64,000 nt of DNA from Kocuria rosea (GTDB lineage: Bacteria > Actinomycetota > Actinomycetes > Actinomycetales > Micrococcaceae), in contig NZ_CP035103.1 of assembly GCF_006094695.1 (NCBI RefSeq), positions 3,782,001-3,846,000 on the forward strand, in the 5' to 3' direction. The notes beneath the pieces are model-generated. The model saw nothing but the letters and a program-made list of their open reading frames with translations, searched no databases and was not told the DNA's origin. Below, one piece after another: positions 52,741 through 61,082 of this stretch. Position numbers and translations under genes: made by a program. Numbering within the stretch: the first letter of the stretch is position 1; each line of letters starts with the position of its first letter.

Positions 52741-52788
52741 GGTGTCCTCCTGCTGCGGGCGCACGCCCGCGGTCGTGTCGAGCAGGGA

Positions 52789-52822
52789 CGGCGGGGCCCG
52801 CCCGTCAGGGCCGGCCCCGCCG
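52789..52822 (-). terminator. Hairpin between tasA-like and sipW genes
   Basis: CGGCGGGGCC (52789-52798) pairs with GGCCCCGCCG (52813-52822) across a 14-base loop, seven bases after the TasA-like stop codon. It could act as a partial terminator or mRNA stabiliser making more TasA-like than SipW message. Another pairing (CCCGTC/GACGGG) competes with it. Confidence 0.45.
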
Positions 52823-52828
52823 GACGGG

Positions 52829-53389
52829 TCACTGGTCGGTGGTGGTGCCCGCGGACTGCACCGCGTCCCAGCTGTAGGTAGCCGTGGCGGTCTTGCCCTG
52901 CTCGGTGTTGTCGGCCTTCGAGTCGAGGGTGACGCTGAAGACGAACGTCTTGGCCTGGCCCGGGGCCCAATCGCCCAGCACCAGCGGGCCGGCGGCGGTG
53001 AGCTCGCCGAAGGTACCGGTCCACACCGGCGCGGTGGAGCCGGACTCGGTGATCGTGAGCCGGAGGTTGGACTTCGTGGTGAACCCGTTGGTCGCGGTCT
53101 CCGTGAGCTTGAAGCCGGCGCCGAGGGAGCCGGAGTTGGTGATGGTGACCGAGCCGTTGAGGGTGTCGCCGGGCTTCATGTTGTCGAGGTTGAACACCGC
53201 ACTGTTGGCCTTGGAGTTCGTCTGGGTCAGCGAGCCGGTGCTGAAGGCGTTGGCGGAGTTCACCGAGTTGGAGGTGAAGTCCGCCCCGGAGCCCACGGCG
53301 AGCGCGGCGGCGGCGGCGAGGCCGGCGAGGGGGACGAGGACGCGGTAGCGGCGGGGGCGGGAGACGGTGGCGACGGCGGTGGCGGTCAT
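52829..53389 (-). CDS. TasA/camelysin-family SipW-dependent protein
   Basis: 186 residues. Basic N-terminus, hydrophobic core LVPLAGLAAAAALAVGSGAD, then FTSNSVNSANAFSTGSLTQT, which is the signature of TasA-type SipW substrates. NLDNMKPGDTLNGSVTITNS and KTFVFSVTLDSKADNTEQGK give the jelly-roll fold with the PGD motif. Such proteins form surface fibres or matrix. First gene of a cluster with sipW and an Ig-repeat protein. ATG 53389 follows GGGAGGAG-like sequence only weakly. Family call is firm; fibre formation here is inferred. Confidence 0.85.
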   Translation of the reverse strand: MTATAVATVSRPRRYRVLVPLAGLAAAAALAVGSGADFTSNSVNSANAFSTGSLTQTNSKANSAVFNLDNMKPGDTLNGSVTITNSGSLGAGFKLTETATNGFTTKSNLRLTITESGSTAPVWTGTFGELTAAGPLVLGDWAPGQAKTFVFSVTLDSKADNTEQGKTATATYSWDAVQSAGTTTDQ

Positions 53390-53604
53390 GGGAGGAGCCC
53401 TTCGTTCGGTGGTGCGCTGCGGTGGGTTGTTGACTCCAAAACTACGGAGCGCCGTTCCACCGCTCGGCCACGCATTTGCCTCCGCAAAGCCCCAGTTCCA
53501 CCACACCCGACGCCGGGCGCCACCGTTTCCTACATCCTGGTAACAACCCGCGCAGCAGGACGTTTCCCCTTGTGGGCGGGTCGGGGGACAGCCCTCGTCG
53601 TCGA

Positions 53605-54300
53605 CTACCGGACGTGCTCGCGCAGGAAGGCGACCGCGCGCTCCCAGGCCGCGGCCGCGGCGTCGGGGCGGTGGTTCGCCCGGTTCCGGTCGTTGTGGAA
53701 GGCGTGCGGGGCGTCGTAGTAGTGGAACTCGACCACGGGTGCGGAGGACTCGCGGCGGAGCTGCTCCTCGAGCGCCTGCGCCTTCTCGACCGGGTAGGAC
53801 GAGTCCTCGCGGCCGTAGTGGCCCTGCACCGCCGCGCGCACCCCGTGGCAGGCGTCCGGCACGCCCTGGCCGACGCCGTAGAACGGCACCGCGGCGCCGA
53901 TCCGCTCGCCCTGGTCCGTGGCGAGTGCCAGGACGAACCCGCCGCCCATGCAGAAGCCGATCGCCCCCGCCGTGGAGCTGGTGACGGCCTCGTGGCCGAG
54001 CAGGAAGTCGACGGAGCCGGCGAGCAGCCGCACACCCTCCTCCTCGGGCAGCCGGGACATCATCTCGGCGGCCTCCTCGCCGTCGTGGGTGATGGACCCG
54101 CCGTAGAGGTCGGGGGCCAGGGCCACGAAGCCCTCGGCGGCGAGCCGGTCCGCCACGTCCCGGATGTGGTCGGTGAGCCCCCACCACTCCTGGATCACGA
54201 GCACGCCGGGACCGCGGCCGGCGGCCGGCAGCGCCAGGTAGCCGTGGGCCCGGCCCCCGGCCGAGGGGAAGGTGACGTTCTGGTGCGGGGTGGTCTCCAC
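53605..54300 (-). CDS. Dienelactone hydrolase-family protein
   Basis: 231 residues, alpha/beta hydrolase. GVLVIQEWWGLTDHIRDVAD at the N-terminal part, the Cys nucleophile in IGFCMGGGFVLA (Cys117), the Asp region GHYGREDSSYPVEKAQ, and FHYYDAPHAFHND with the catalytic His complete a Cys-Asp-His triad. It hydrolyses dienelactones or related lactones/esters. Monocistronic. Confidence 0.9.
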   Translation of the reverse strand: METTPHQNVTFPSAGGRAHGYLALPAAGRGPGVLVIQEWWGLTDHIRDVADRLAAEGFVALAPDLYGGSITHDGEEAAEMMSRLPEEEGVRLLAGSVDFLLGHEAVTSSTAGAIGFCMGGGFVLALATDQGERIGAAVPFYGVGQGVPDACHGVRAAVQGHYGREDSSYPVEKAQALEEQLRRESSAPVVEFHYYDAPHAFHNDRNRANHRPDAAAAAWERAVAFLREHVR

Positions 54301-54464
54301 TGCGGTGCTCCTTCGGATCGGGGCTGCGTCGGGCCAGTGTAGGCAGGAGTGTGGACAGGCGATTCCCCATCACAGGGCAGGTGCGGGATCCTCCGAGGCG
54401 TTTGCTTTCGTACACTTCAGTGTGGGCCGGGTGACGGCCCGATCCAGCACAGAAGCCAGGAACC

Positions 54465-55496
54465 ATGCACCAGCCCGGTGGCACCACGCCGCAGCGGGGA
54501 GCGTCGCCCCGGACCCGCGACGAGCACGCCGCCGCCGCGCGCCTCCCGCGGTCCCCGAGCGGACGGACGCCGCAGTGGGTGCTCGAGGAGGCGCTGGAGC
54601 AGCAGCGCGAGGCCCTGCTGGGCCCGGGCGCGCGCCGGCGCCGGGACCGGCGCGCCGCCCGGGCGGCCAGGGCATCCGCCCGCCGCTGGGCGAGGGCGCC
54701 GCGGAGGCGCAGCACGGCGTGGCGGGCGACCCCGGCCGTGGGCGTCGTGGTGCTGCTGATGCTCTGGTTCACGCCCGGGCTCCTCCAGGACTACGCGCTG
54801 CCGGTCATCCGCCCCTACCTGCCGAACGCGTCGGCGCCCCCGCCCGGGGTCGGGGCAGCACCGGCGCCGCTGGGGGCGCCCCCGGTGGTCGAGGACGTCG
54901 GGGGCCACCGCTTCATGGACTCCCCGGACCCCGCCCAGCCGATGGTCGCCTACGACCCGTGCCGTCCGGTGCACTACGTCGTGCGCCCGGACGGCGCCCC
55001 GCCGGGCGGCCGGCAGCTCGTCGAGGAGGCGGTCGCCGAGATCTCCGCGGCCACCGGTCTGCGGTTCGTCCCCGCGGGGACGACGACGGAGGCGCCCGCC
55101 GAGCAGCGCGCGCCCTATCAGCCGGACCGGTACGGCCGGCAGTGGGCGCCCGTGCTCATCGCGTGGTCCGACGAGACCGAGGTGCCGGGGCTGGCCGGCA
55201 ACGTGGTGGGCCTCGGCGGCAGCACGGCCCGGCAGGCGCCCGGGGGGCCGTTCGCCTACGTCACCGGTCAGGCCGCCCTCGACGCCCCCGGTCTGGCGCC
55301 GGTGCTGGAGCACCCGGACGGAGCGGCCCACGTCCGCGCGACCATCATCCACGAGCTGGCGCACGTGGTGGGGCTCGCCCACGTCGACGACCCCACCCAG
55401 ATGATGCACCCGGCGGGCGGGGCCACGGTGCTCTCGGCCGGGGACCGGGCCGGCCTGGCGAAGCTGGGCGCCGGGCCGTGCGTGCCGCGGCTCTGA
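54465..55496 (+). CDS. Membrane-anchored metzincin-type zinc protease
   Basis: 343 residues. A long cytosolic N-terminus (about 90 residues, Arg/Ala-rich) precedes one hydrophobic helix (GVVVLLMLWFTPGLLQ), so the catalytic part is outside. The catalytic motif HELAHVVGLAH at residues 296-306 supplies three His zinc ligands and the general-base Glu. TQMMHP just after is the Met-turn, placing it among metzincins close to M10-like matrixin folds. GLRFVPAGTTTEAPAEQRAP is the substrate strand region. Substrates unknown; cell-wall or surface proteins are likely. Confidence 0.85.
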   Translation: MHQPGGTTPQRGASPRTRDEHAAAARLPRSPSGRTPQWVLEEALEQQREALLGPGARRRRDRRAARAARASARRWARAPRRRSTAWRATPAVGVVVLLMLWFTPGLLQDYALPVIRPYLPNASAPPPGVGAAPAPLGAPPVVEDVGGHRFMDSPDPAQPMVAYDPCRPVHYVVRPDGAPPGGRQLVEEAVAEISAATGLRFVPAGTTTEAPAEQRAPYQPDRYGRQWAPVLIAWSDETEVPGLAGNVVGLGGSTARQAPGGPFAYVTGQAALDAPGLAPVLEHPDGAAHVRATIIHELAHVVGLAHVDDPTQMMHPAGGATVLSAGDRAGLAKLGAGPCVPRL

Positions 55497-55663
55497 CCCG
55501 GACCGCGCCGGCGTGCCGCCCGCCGTGCCCGGATCCGGAGCGGAGCCGCAGGCCGGAGCGCGGTGGGCGGACGCCCGGTGGGTGAACGAGCGGCGCGGCG
55601 TCGTTCGCCGACATGTTCCCCGGATGCCACCGGCCGGCCACGCCCCGGTCCTACGCTCGGCGC

Positions 55664-57922
55664 ATGCGCAGAGTCCCAGCAGCCGCCGCACTGGCCGCGG
55701 CCGTCCTCCTCACCTCCACGCCGGGGGCGCTCGCCCACAACGGCGATCCGGGCCGCGGGCCCGCCGGCGCGCCCGTGCTCGAGCAGCGCGCCACCCTCTC
55801 CGCCGACCACCTCGCCGAGGGCCCGCCCTCCGGGGCGGCGGCCACGCCGGCGAACGGCCGCACCGGCCCCTTCGACGGACAGGTCATCCCCGGCTTCTCC
55901 GCCATGGTCGACAACGGCGACGGCACGTTCTGGGCTATGCCGGACAACGGCTTCGGCAACCAGGAGAACTCCGCCGACTTCCTGCTGCGGCTCTACCGCA
56001 TCGCCCCGCAGTGGGAGACCGCCGAGGGCGGGAGCGGCGAGATCGAGGTCCAGGACCACGTGTCGCTGCGGGACCCGCACCACCGCATCCCCTTCCCCGT
56101 GGTGCACGAGGACACCGAGGAGCGGCTGCTGACCGGCAACGACTTCGACGTCGAGTCCGTGGTCCGCCAGCTGGACGGCACCTTCTGGATCGGCGAGGAG
56201 TTCGGGCCCTTCCTGCTGCACGTGGACGCCGAGGGCGTGGTGCTCGAGGAGCCCGTGCCGCTGGCCGACGTCCGCGACGGCGGGACGGGCACGCTCGAGT
56301 CGCCGCAGAGCCCCTACCTCGAGGACGGGGAGCGGCCCGCCGTCGGCGCCAGCAAGGGCTTCGAGGCCATGGCGGGCTCGCGGAACGGCCGCTACCTCTA
56401 CCCGATCCTGGAGGGCGCCCTCGCCGACGACGACGATCCGCGCCGCCGGCTGGTCCTGGAGTTCGACACGAGGACGCGGGAGTACACCGGCCGCACGTGG
56501 GACTACGAGACGGACACCGACGCCAACCTCGTGGGCGACGCGTTCCTGACGGGTCAGAACCGGCTCCTGGTCCTCGAGCGCGACGACCTCGACGGCCCCG
56601 CGGCGGTCACCAAGCGCGTCTACGCCGTCGACCTCCGCCGCACGGAGGACTCGGGTCGCCTCGAGAAGGAGCTGGTGGCCGATCTGCTGGCCATCGACAA
56701 CCCGGCCGGCATCGGCACCGGGACCTCCCCCGGCGCCTACGGCGTGGGCGCGCAGTTCTCCTTCCCCCAGCAGTCGGTCGAGGTGGTCCTGCAGCTGCGG
56801 GACGGCCGCCTGCTGGTCGGCAACGACAACAACTACCCGGGCAACGACGCCCGCGTCCCGGGCACCCCGGACGACACCGAGCTCATCGTGCTGGACCGCG
56901 AGCGCCTCGAGCCCGCGGCCGGGACGGGCCCCGAGGTGATCGGTCACCGCGGCGCCTCCGGCTACCGCCCCGAGCACACGCTGGCCTCCTACCAGCTGGC
57001 CATCACGCAGTGCGCCGACGTCGTCGAGCCCGACCTCGTCCCCACGAAGGACGGCGAGCTCGTGGCGCGGCACGAGAACGAGATCGGCGGCACCACGGAC
57101 GTCGAGGACCGCCCGGAGTTCGCCGAGCGGCGCACCACCAAGGTGGTCGACGGCACCGAGGTCACCGGCTGGTTCACCGAGGACTTCACGCTGGCCGAGC
57201 TGCGCACCCTGCGCGCGGAGGAGCGCATCCCGGAGCTGCGCCCGGGCAGCACCGCCTTCGACGGCCTGTACCCGATCCCGACGTTCGAGGAGGTCGTGGA
57301 CCTCGCCCGCCGCTCGCGCACCTGCGACGGCGAGCCGGTGGGGATCGCGCCCGAGCTCAAGCACCCCACGTACTTCGACTCGATCGGCCTGTCCCTGGAG
57401 GAGAGGACGGTCGAGGTGCTCGAGGCCAACGGCTACGGCGACGAGGCGGACCCGGTGGTCCTCCAGAGCTTCGAGACCGCCAACCTGCGCGAGCTCGACG
57501 GGATGACCGACGTGCGCCTCGCCCAGCTGGTCGACTGCTCGGGCGCGCCGTTCGACCTCGCTACCGCCGGCGATCCGCGCGGCTACGCGGACCTCACGAC
57601 GGCGGAGGGTCTGGCGGAGATCGCGTCCTACGCCGACATCCTCGGCGCCTGCAAGGACGTCATGATCCCGCGGGAGACTGACGACACCCTCGGCGAGCCG
57701 ACGGCCGTGATCGCCGACGCCCACGCCGCGGGTCTCGAGGTCCACGGCTGGACCTTCCGGGCGGAGAACTTCTTCCTCCCCGCCGAGCACCGCGCCGGCG
57801 CCGATCCGCGGGCGCACGGCGACCTGGCGGGGGAGATCAGGGCCTTCGTGGAGGCCGGCATGGACGGACTCTTCTCCGACCACCCGGACCACGCGGCGGC
57901 GGCCCTCGAGGACCTGTCCTGA
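55664..57922 (+). CDS. Secreted phytase-like esterase / GDPD fusion
   Basis: 752 residues. Sec signal MRRVPAAAALAAAVLLTSTP followed by GALAHN. Residues about 30-420 match the esterase-like activity of phytase family: IPGFSAMVDNGDGTFWAMPD, NDFDVESVVRQLDGTFWIGE and VGASKGFEAMAGSRNGRYLY, with a GGTSPGAYGVG-like loop. From about residue 425 a glycerophosphodiester phosphodiesterase domain follows: VIGHRGASGYRPEHTLASY with the catalytic His and Arg, VEPDLVPTKDGELVARHE and APELKHPTYFDSIGL, then DGLFSDHPDHA. It probably releases phosphate or glycerol phosphate from outside substrates. ATG 55664 is at the signal peptide. Confidence 0.88.
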   Translation: MRRVPAAAALAAAVLLTSTPGALAHNGDPGRGPAGAPVLEQRATLSADHLAEGPPSGAAATPANGRTGPFDGQVIPGFSAMVDNGDGTFWAMPDNGFGNQENSADFLLRLYRIAPQWETAEGGSGEIEVQDHVSLRDPHHRIPFPVVHEDTEERLLTGNDFDVESVVRQLDGTFWIGEEFGPFLLHVDAEGVVLEEPVPLADVRDGGTGTLESPQSPYLEDGERPAVGASKGFEAMAGSRNGRYLYPILEGALADDDDPRRRLVLEFDTRTREYTGRTWDYETDTDANLVGDAFLTGQNRLLVLERDDLDGPAAVTKRVYAVDLRRTEDSGRLEKELVADLLAIDNPAGIGTGTSPGAYGVGAQFSFPQQSVEVVLQLRDGRLLVGNDNNYPGNDARVPGTPDDTELIVLDRERLEPAAGTGPEVIGHRGASGYRPEHTLASYQLAITQCADVVEPDLVPTKDGELVARHENEIGGTTDVEDRPEFAERRTTKVVDGTEVTGWFTEDFTLAELRTLRAEERIPELRPGSTAFDGLYPIPTFEEVVDLARRSRTCDGEPVGIAPELKHPTYFDSIGLSLEERTVEVLEANGYGDEADPVVLQSFETANLRELDGMTDVRLAQLVDCSGAPFDLATAGDPRGYADLTTAEGLAEIASYADILGACKDVMIPRETDDTLGEPTAVIADAHAAGLEVHGWTFRAENFFLPAEHRAGADPRAHGDLAGEIRAFVEAGMDGLFSDHPDHAAAALEDLS

Positions 57923-57960
57923 CGACCCGTTCCGGCGCCCTGTCCTGACGCCGGCGTTCC

Positions 57961-57992
57961 AGGGGCCGCCCGGGCCGCACCGGGCGGCCCCT
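57961..57992. terminator. Bidirectional terminator hairpin
   Basis: AGGGGCCGCCCGG (57961-57973) pairs perfectly with CCGGGCGGCCCCT (57980-57992) with a six-base loop, lying between the converging GDPD-fusion and Pr6Pr genes. Confidence 0.75.
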
Positions 57993-58007
57993 GCGCGGCC
58001 CGGCCCG

Positions 58008-58709
58008 TCACCGGCGGCGCTCGGCCCCGTCGTCGGCGGGAGCCCTGGTGCGAAGCCGGGAGAACCCGACGAGGACCGAGGCCGTCGCCGTAATCGCCAC
58101 CGCGAGCACCGCGATCCACACCGCCACGGACCCGTAGCCGCCGGCCGCCTCGTGCGGGTCCAGGAACGGATAGGGGTACCACCACGGGTTGCCGGTGCCC
58201 TCGTCCAGCACGAACGGCGCCCGCACCAGGGTGTAGACGGCCCACAGCACCGGATAGACCACGATCCCGCCGACCGTCCGCCACCGGACCGGGCTCCGCC
58301 CCGGGGCGAGCAGCCAGTCCAGCAGCGCGTAGACCGGGACGATCGTGTGCAGCACCTCGTTGGCCCACGGCTGCTCCAGGGCCGCCTCCTGCGGCAGAGC
58401 GCGCAGCAGCGCGTTGTAGACCACCCCGGTGGTGACGGTGTACGTCGTGGCCGCGGCGCGCAGGGCCCCGAACCACGGCGGGTCGGCGCCCCGCCGGGCG
58501 AGCAGCGACCACGCGCCGAACCCGAACACCACGGCGTGGAACAGCGACGTCTGGATGGTGAAGTAGCTGAAGAAGTTGGCGACGTCGACCGCGATGGCCC
58601 GGTCCCCGCGCTCGATCCAGAACCGCAGGTACGCCTGCAGCCGCCCGGCCACGGCCACGACCAGGGCCAGGCCCATCAGCACGCGGGCCGCGGCGAAGCA
58701 CCGTCTCAT
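58008..58709 (-). CDS. Pr6Pr-family membrane protein
   Basis: 233 residues with six to seven membrane segments. RFWIERGDRAIAVDVANFFS, FFSYFTIQTSLFHAVVFGFG and NEVLHTIVPVYALLDWLLAP are the conserved blocks of the Pr6Pr/FAR-17a-like family. NPWWYPYPFLDPHEAAGGYG is the conserved loop near the C-terminus. Function unknown. Divergent from the HNH lipoprotein gene. Confidence 0.85.
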   Translation of the reverse strand: MRRCFAAARVLMGLALVVAVAGRLQAYLRFWIERGDRAIAVDVANFFSYFTIQTSLFHAVVFGFGAWSLLARRGADPPWFGALRAAATTYTVTTGVVYNALLRALPQEAALEQPWANEVLHTIVPVYALLDWLLAPGRSPVRWRTVGGIVVYPVLWAVYTLVRAPFVLDEGTGNPWWYPYPFLDPHEAAGGYGSVAVWIAVLAVAITATASVLVGFSRLRTRAPADDGAERRR

Positions 58710-58801
58710 GTCTGCCTTCCTCCGGTGCCGCAATCTACCCCGAACGGCTGACCTGCGAGAATAGGGGTCCCGACACCACCGGCCGGAGCGGAGGGAACAC
58801 C

Positions 58802-59647
58802 GTGCGCAGGTTCGAGCCACCGCAGCCCCGTGCCCGGCAGACGGCGCTCGTCCCGCTCGCGGTCGCCCTGGGCGTCCTGACCGGCTGCACACCGCAGGCC
58901 GTGGAGGCCACCTCCCCCGCCGCACGGGCGCTCGCGGCACTGCCCGTCGAGAACGCCGGCGGCGGAGAGGACTACGACCGGCTCGCCCAGTTCGGGGACT
59001 GGGCCGATCCCGATGGCAACGGCTGCGACGCCCGCAACGACGTCCTGGCCCGGGACCTGACCGGTGACGTCCTCCACGACGACGGGTGCAGGGTCCTCTC
59101 CGGGACCCTCGAGGACCCCTACACCGGGCGGACGATCGAGTTCGTCCGCGGACCGCTGACCTCCGCCGACGTGCAGATCGACCACGTGGTGGCGCTGAAG
59201 AACGCGTGGATCTCCGGGGCCGATCGGCTCACCCAGGAGGAGCGCACGGCCCTGGCCAACGACCCGCTCAACCTGCGGGCCGTGGACGGGCCGACCAACG
59301 GGGAGAAGTCCGCCTCCGACGCCGCCGGGTGGCTGCCGCCGAACGAGTCCTTCCGGTGCGAGTACGTGGCCACCCAGATCGCGGTCAAGACCCGCTACGA
59401 ACTGTTCGTGACGGCTCCCGAGCGGGACGCCATGGCGGACGTGCTGGCCGGGTGCCCGGACCAGGACGTGCCCACCGACGTCCCGCCCGCCGGGAACACC
59501 GCCGCGGGGCCGTCACCGGCGGAGGAGGTCCACTACGCCGACTGCGCCGCGGTCCGCGCCGCGGGTGCGGCGCCCCTGCGCTCGGACCAGCCCGGCTACC
59601 GGCCGGAGCTGGACCGGGGCGGGGCCGAGGGCCTGGCCTGCGAGTGA
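58802..59647 (+). CDS. HNH-endonuclease lipoprotein with excalibur domain
   Basis: 281 residues from a GTG. Lipoprotein signal ending LGVLTGC, Cys at about residue 29. The central domain matches GmrSD C-terminal-like/HNH nucleases: DRLAQFGDWADPDGNGCDAR, VQIDHVVALKNAWISGAD with the catalytic His, and NDPLNLRAVDGPTNGEKSAS with the Asn and metal His/Lys. A flexible linker then leads to an excalibur calcium-binding motif (YADCAAVRAAGAAPLRSDQP). It is a surface nuclease or nuclease-like protein. Divergent from the Pr6Pr gene. Confidence 0.85.
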   Translation: MRRFEPPQPRARQTALVPLAVALGVLTGCTPQAVEATSPAARALAALPVENAGGGEDYDRLAQFGDWADPDGNGCDARNDVLARDLTGDVLHDDGCRVLSGTLEDPYTGRTIEFVRGPLTSADVQIDHVVALKNAWISGADRLTQEERTALANDPLNLRAVDGPTNGEKSASDAAGWLPPNESFRCEYVATQIAVKTRYELFVTAPERDAMADVLAGCPDQDVPTDVPPAGNTAAGPSPAEEVHYADCAAVRAAGAAPLRSDQPGYRPELDRGGAEGLACE

Positions 59648-59681
59648 CGGCGGGAACCGAGGTGCGGCGCGGCGGCGCTCT

Positions 59682-60827
59682 TCAAGCGCCGGTGGGTGCG
59701 GGCGGGTCCGGCGGCACAGCCCCGGGGAGCGAGGCTGGTCGGGCGGGCGCTTCCGGGGCGCGGGGGTCGGGGAACCAGATCTGGATCAGGGCCCAGCCCA
59801 CCGCGGTCAGCGGCACGGCCAGCACGGCCCCGGCGATGCCGGAGAGGATCCCGCCGCCGGCCAGGGCGAGCAGCACCACCAGCGGGTGCAGGCTCAGCGC
59901 CCGGCCCAGCACCATCGGCTGGAGCACCCGGCCGTCGAGCTGGTTGATGGCCACCACCACCGCCACGACGACCAGCGCCACCACGGGGCCGTTGGCGACC
60001 AGGGCCACCAGAGCCGCGACACCCCCGATCAGGGCGGCCCCCACGATGGGGATGAAGCCGCCCAGGAAGATCAGCACCGACAGGGGCAGGGCCAGGGGCA
60101 CCCCCAGCACCAGCAGGGTGGCCCCGATGACCACCGCCTCCAGCAGCGCCACCACCGCGGTGCCGCGCACATAGCCCCCCAGCACGTGCAGGGTGGTGCT
60201 GCCCGAGGTGAGGAGCTTCTCCAGGGTCTCGCCGTGGAAACGACGCAGGAAGAACGCCCAGATCCTGGACCCGTCCTGGAGGAAGAAGTAGAGGATGACG
60301 GCCACCAGCACCGTCCCGGTGACCACCTGGGTGGCCGCGGAGATGCCCAGCAGCGCCCCGGCGCCGAACTGGGGGCTGGCCATGAAGTCCACGACCGCGG
60401 TGATGGCCTCGTCCAGGGCCTGCTGGCCGACAGGCACCGGCCCGGCCACGATGAACTCCCGCAGCCGTTCCAGCCCGCCCACCGCGGAGGCCACCAGCTC
60501 CGCCCACTCGTTGCGCACCGCGAAGACCATGCCGGTGACCACCCCGCCCAGGAGCACGATCGCCGCCAGGAACACGATCCAGGTCGCCAGCGCCCCGGGC
60601 ACGCCCCGCCTGTGCAAGAGCGCCACGACCGGGTGCAGCGCAGCGGCCAGGATCAGTGCGACCAGCAGCGGGATCACCAGCAGCTTGAGCTGGATCAGCC
60701 CGTAGACCACCACCGTCCCCGCACTCAGCAGCACCAGCCCCTGCAGGGCCCGGGTGGTCGCCCTCCCCAGCGGATCCGCCCACAGGTCACGGGTGCGCGA
60801 GCCGTTGGAGTGCCGTGGACGCGTCAT
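59682..60827 (-). CDS. AI-2E (TqsA/PerM-like) family transporter
   Basis: 381 residues with about eight membrane segments. VALILAAALHPVVALLHRRG, FMASPQFGAGALLGISAATQ and FIPIVGAALIGGVAALVALV are typical, as is the final loop NQLDGRVLQPMVLGRALSLH. Exporter of AI-2-like molecules or cations; substrate unknown. ATG 60827 is preceded by AGGGAG; an ATG eight codons upstream is possible. Divergent from the P-type ATPase gene. Confidence 0.9.
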   Translation of the reverse strand: MTRPRHSNGSRTRDLWADPLGRATTRALQGLVLLSAGTVVVYGLIQLKLLVIPLLVALILAAALHPVVALLHRRGVPGALATWIVFLAAIVLLGGVVTGMVFAVRNEWAELVASAVGGLERLREFIVAGPVPVGQQALDEAITAVVDFMASPQFGAGALLGISAATQVVTGTVLVAVILYFFLQDGSRIWAFFLRRFHGETLEKLLTSGSTTLHVLGGYVRGTAVVALLEAVVIGATLLVLGVPLALPLSVLIFLGGFIPIVGAALIGGVAALVALVANGPVVALVVVAVVVAINQLDGRVLQPMVLGRALSLHPLVVLLALAGGGILSGIAGAVLAVPLTAVGWALIQIWFPDPRAPEAPARPASLPGAVPPDPPAPTGA

Positions 60828-61082
60828 CGGTATCGATCTCCCTCGGGTCATGCTGCTGACCTGGGTTCAGAATGCGCCCACCGAGCCGTGGATACCAGGA
60901 CCACGGACCGTCCGAGACCCGGGTGCCCCGGTGCAGCCACCGTCCCCGCACAGGTCACCGCGCCGCCCCGCCGACTCGGTGCCCGCACAGCAACGCCCTG
61001 CGCCCGCGCGCCGAGGACCGGCGGAGAAGGGCCGCCGGTCTCGGCGATAGCCTGGGTGCCTCGTCGAGCGAATGAGGTTTCC

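Noticed and set aside
59565..61082. 500-codon upstream extension of the P-type ATPase
   Set aside because: It is antisense to the AI-2E transporter and low-complexity; the true N-terminal domain begins at ATG 61083.
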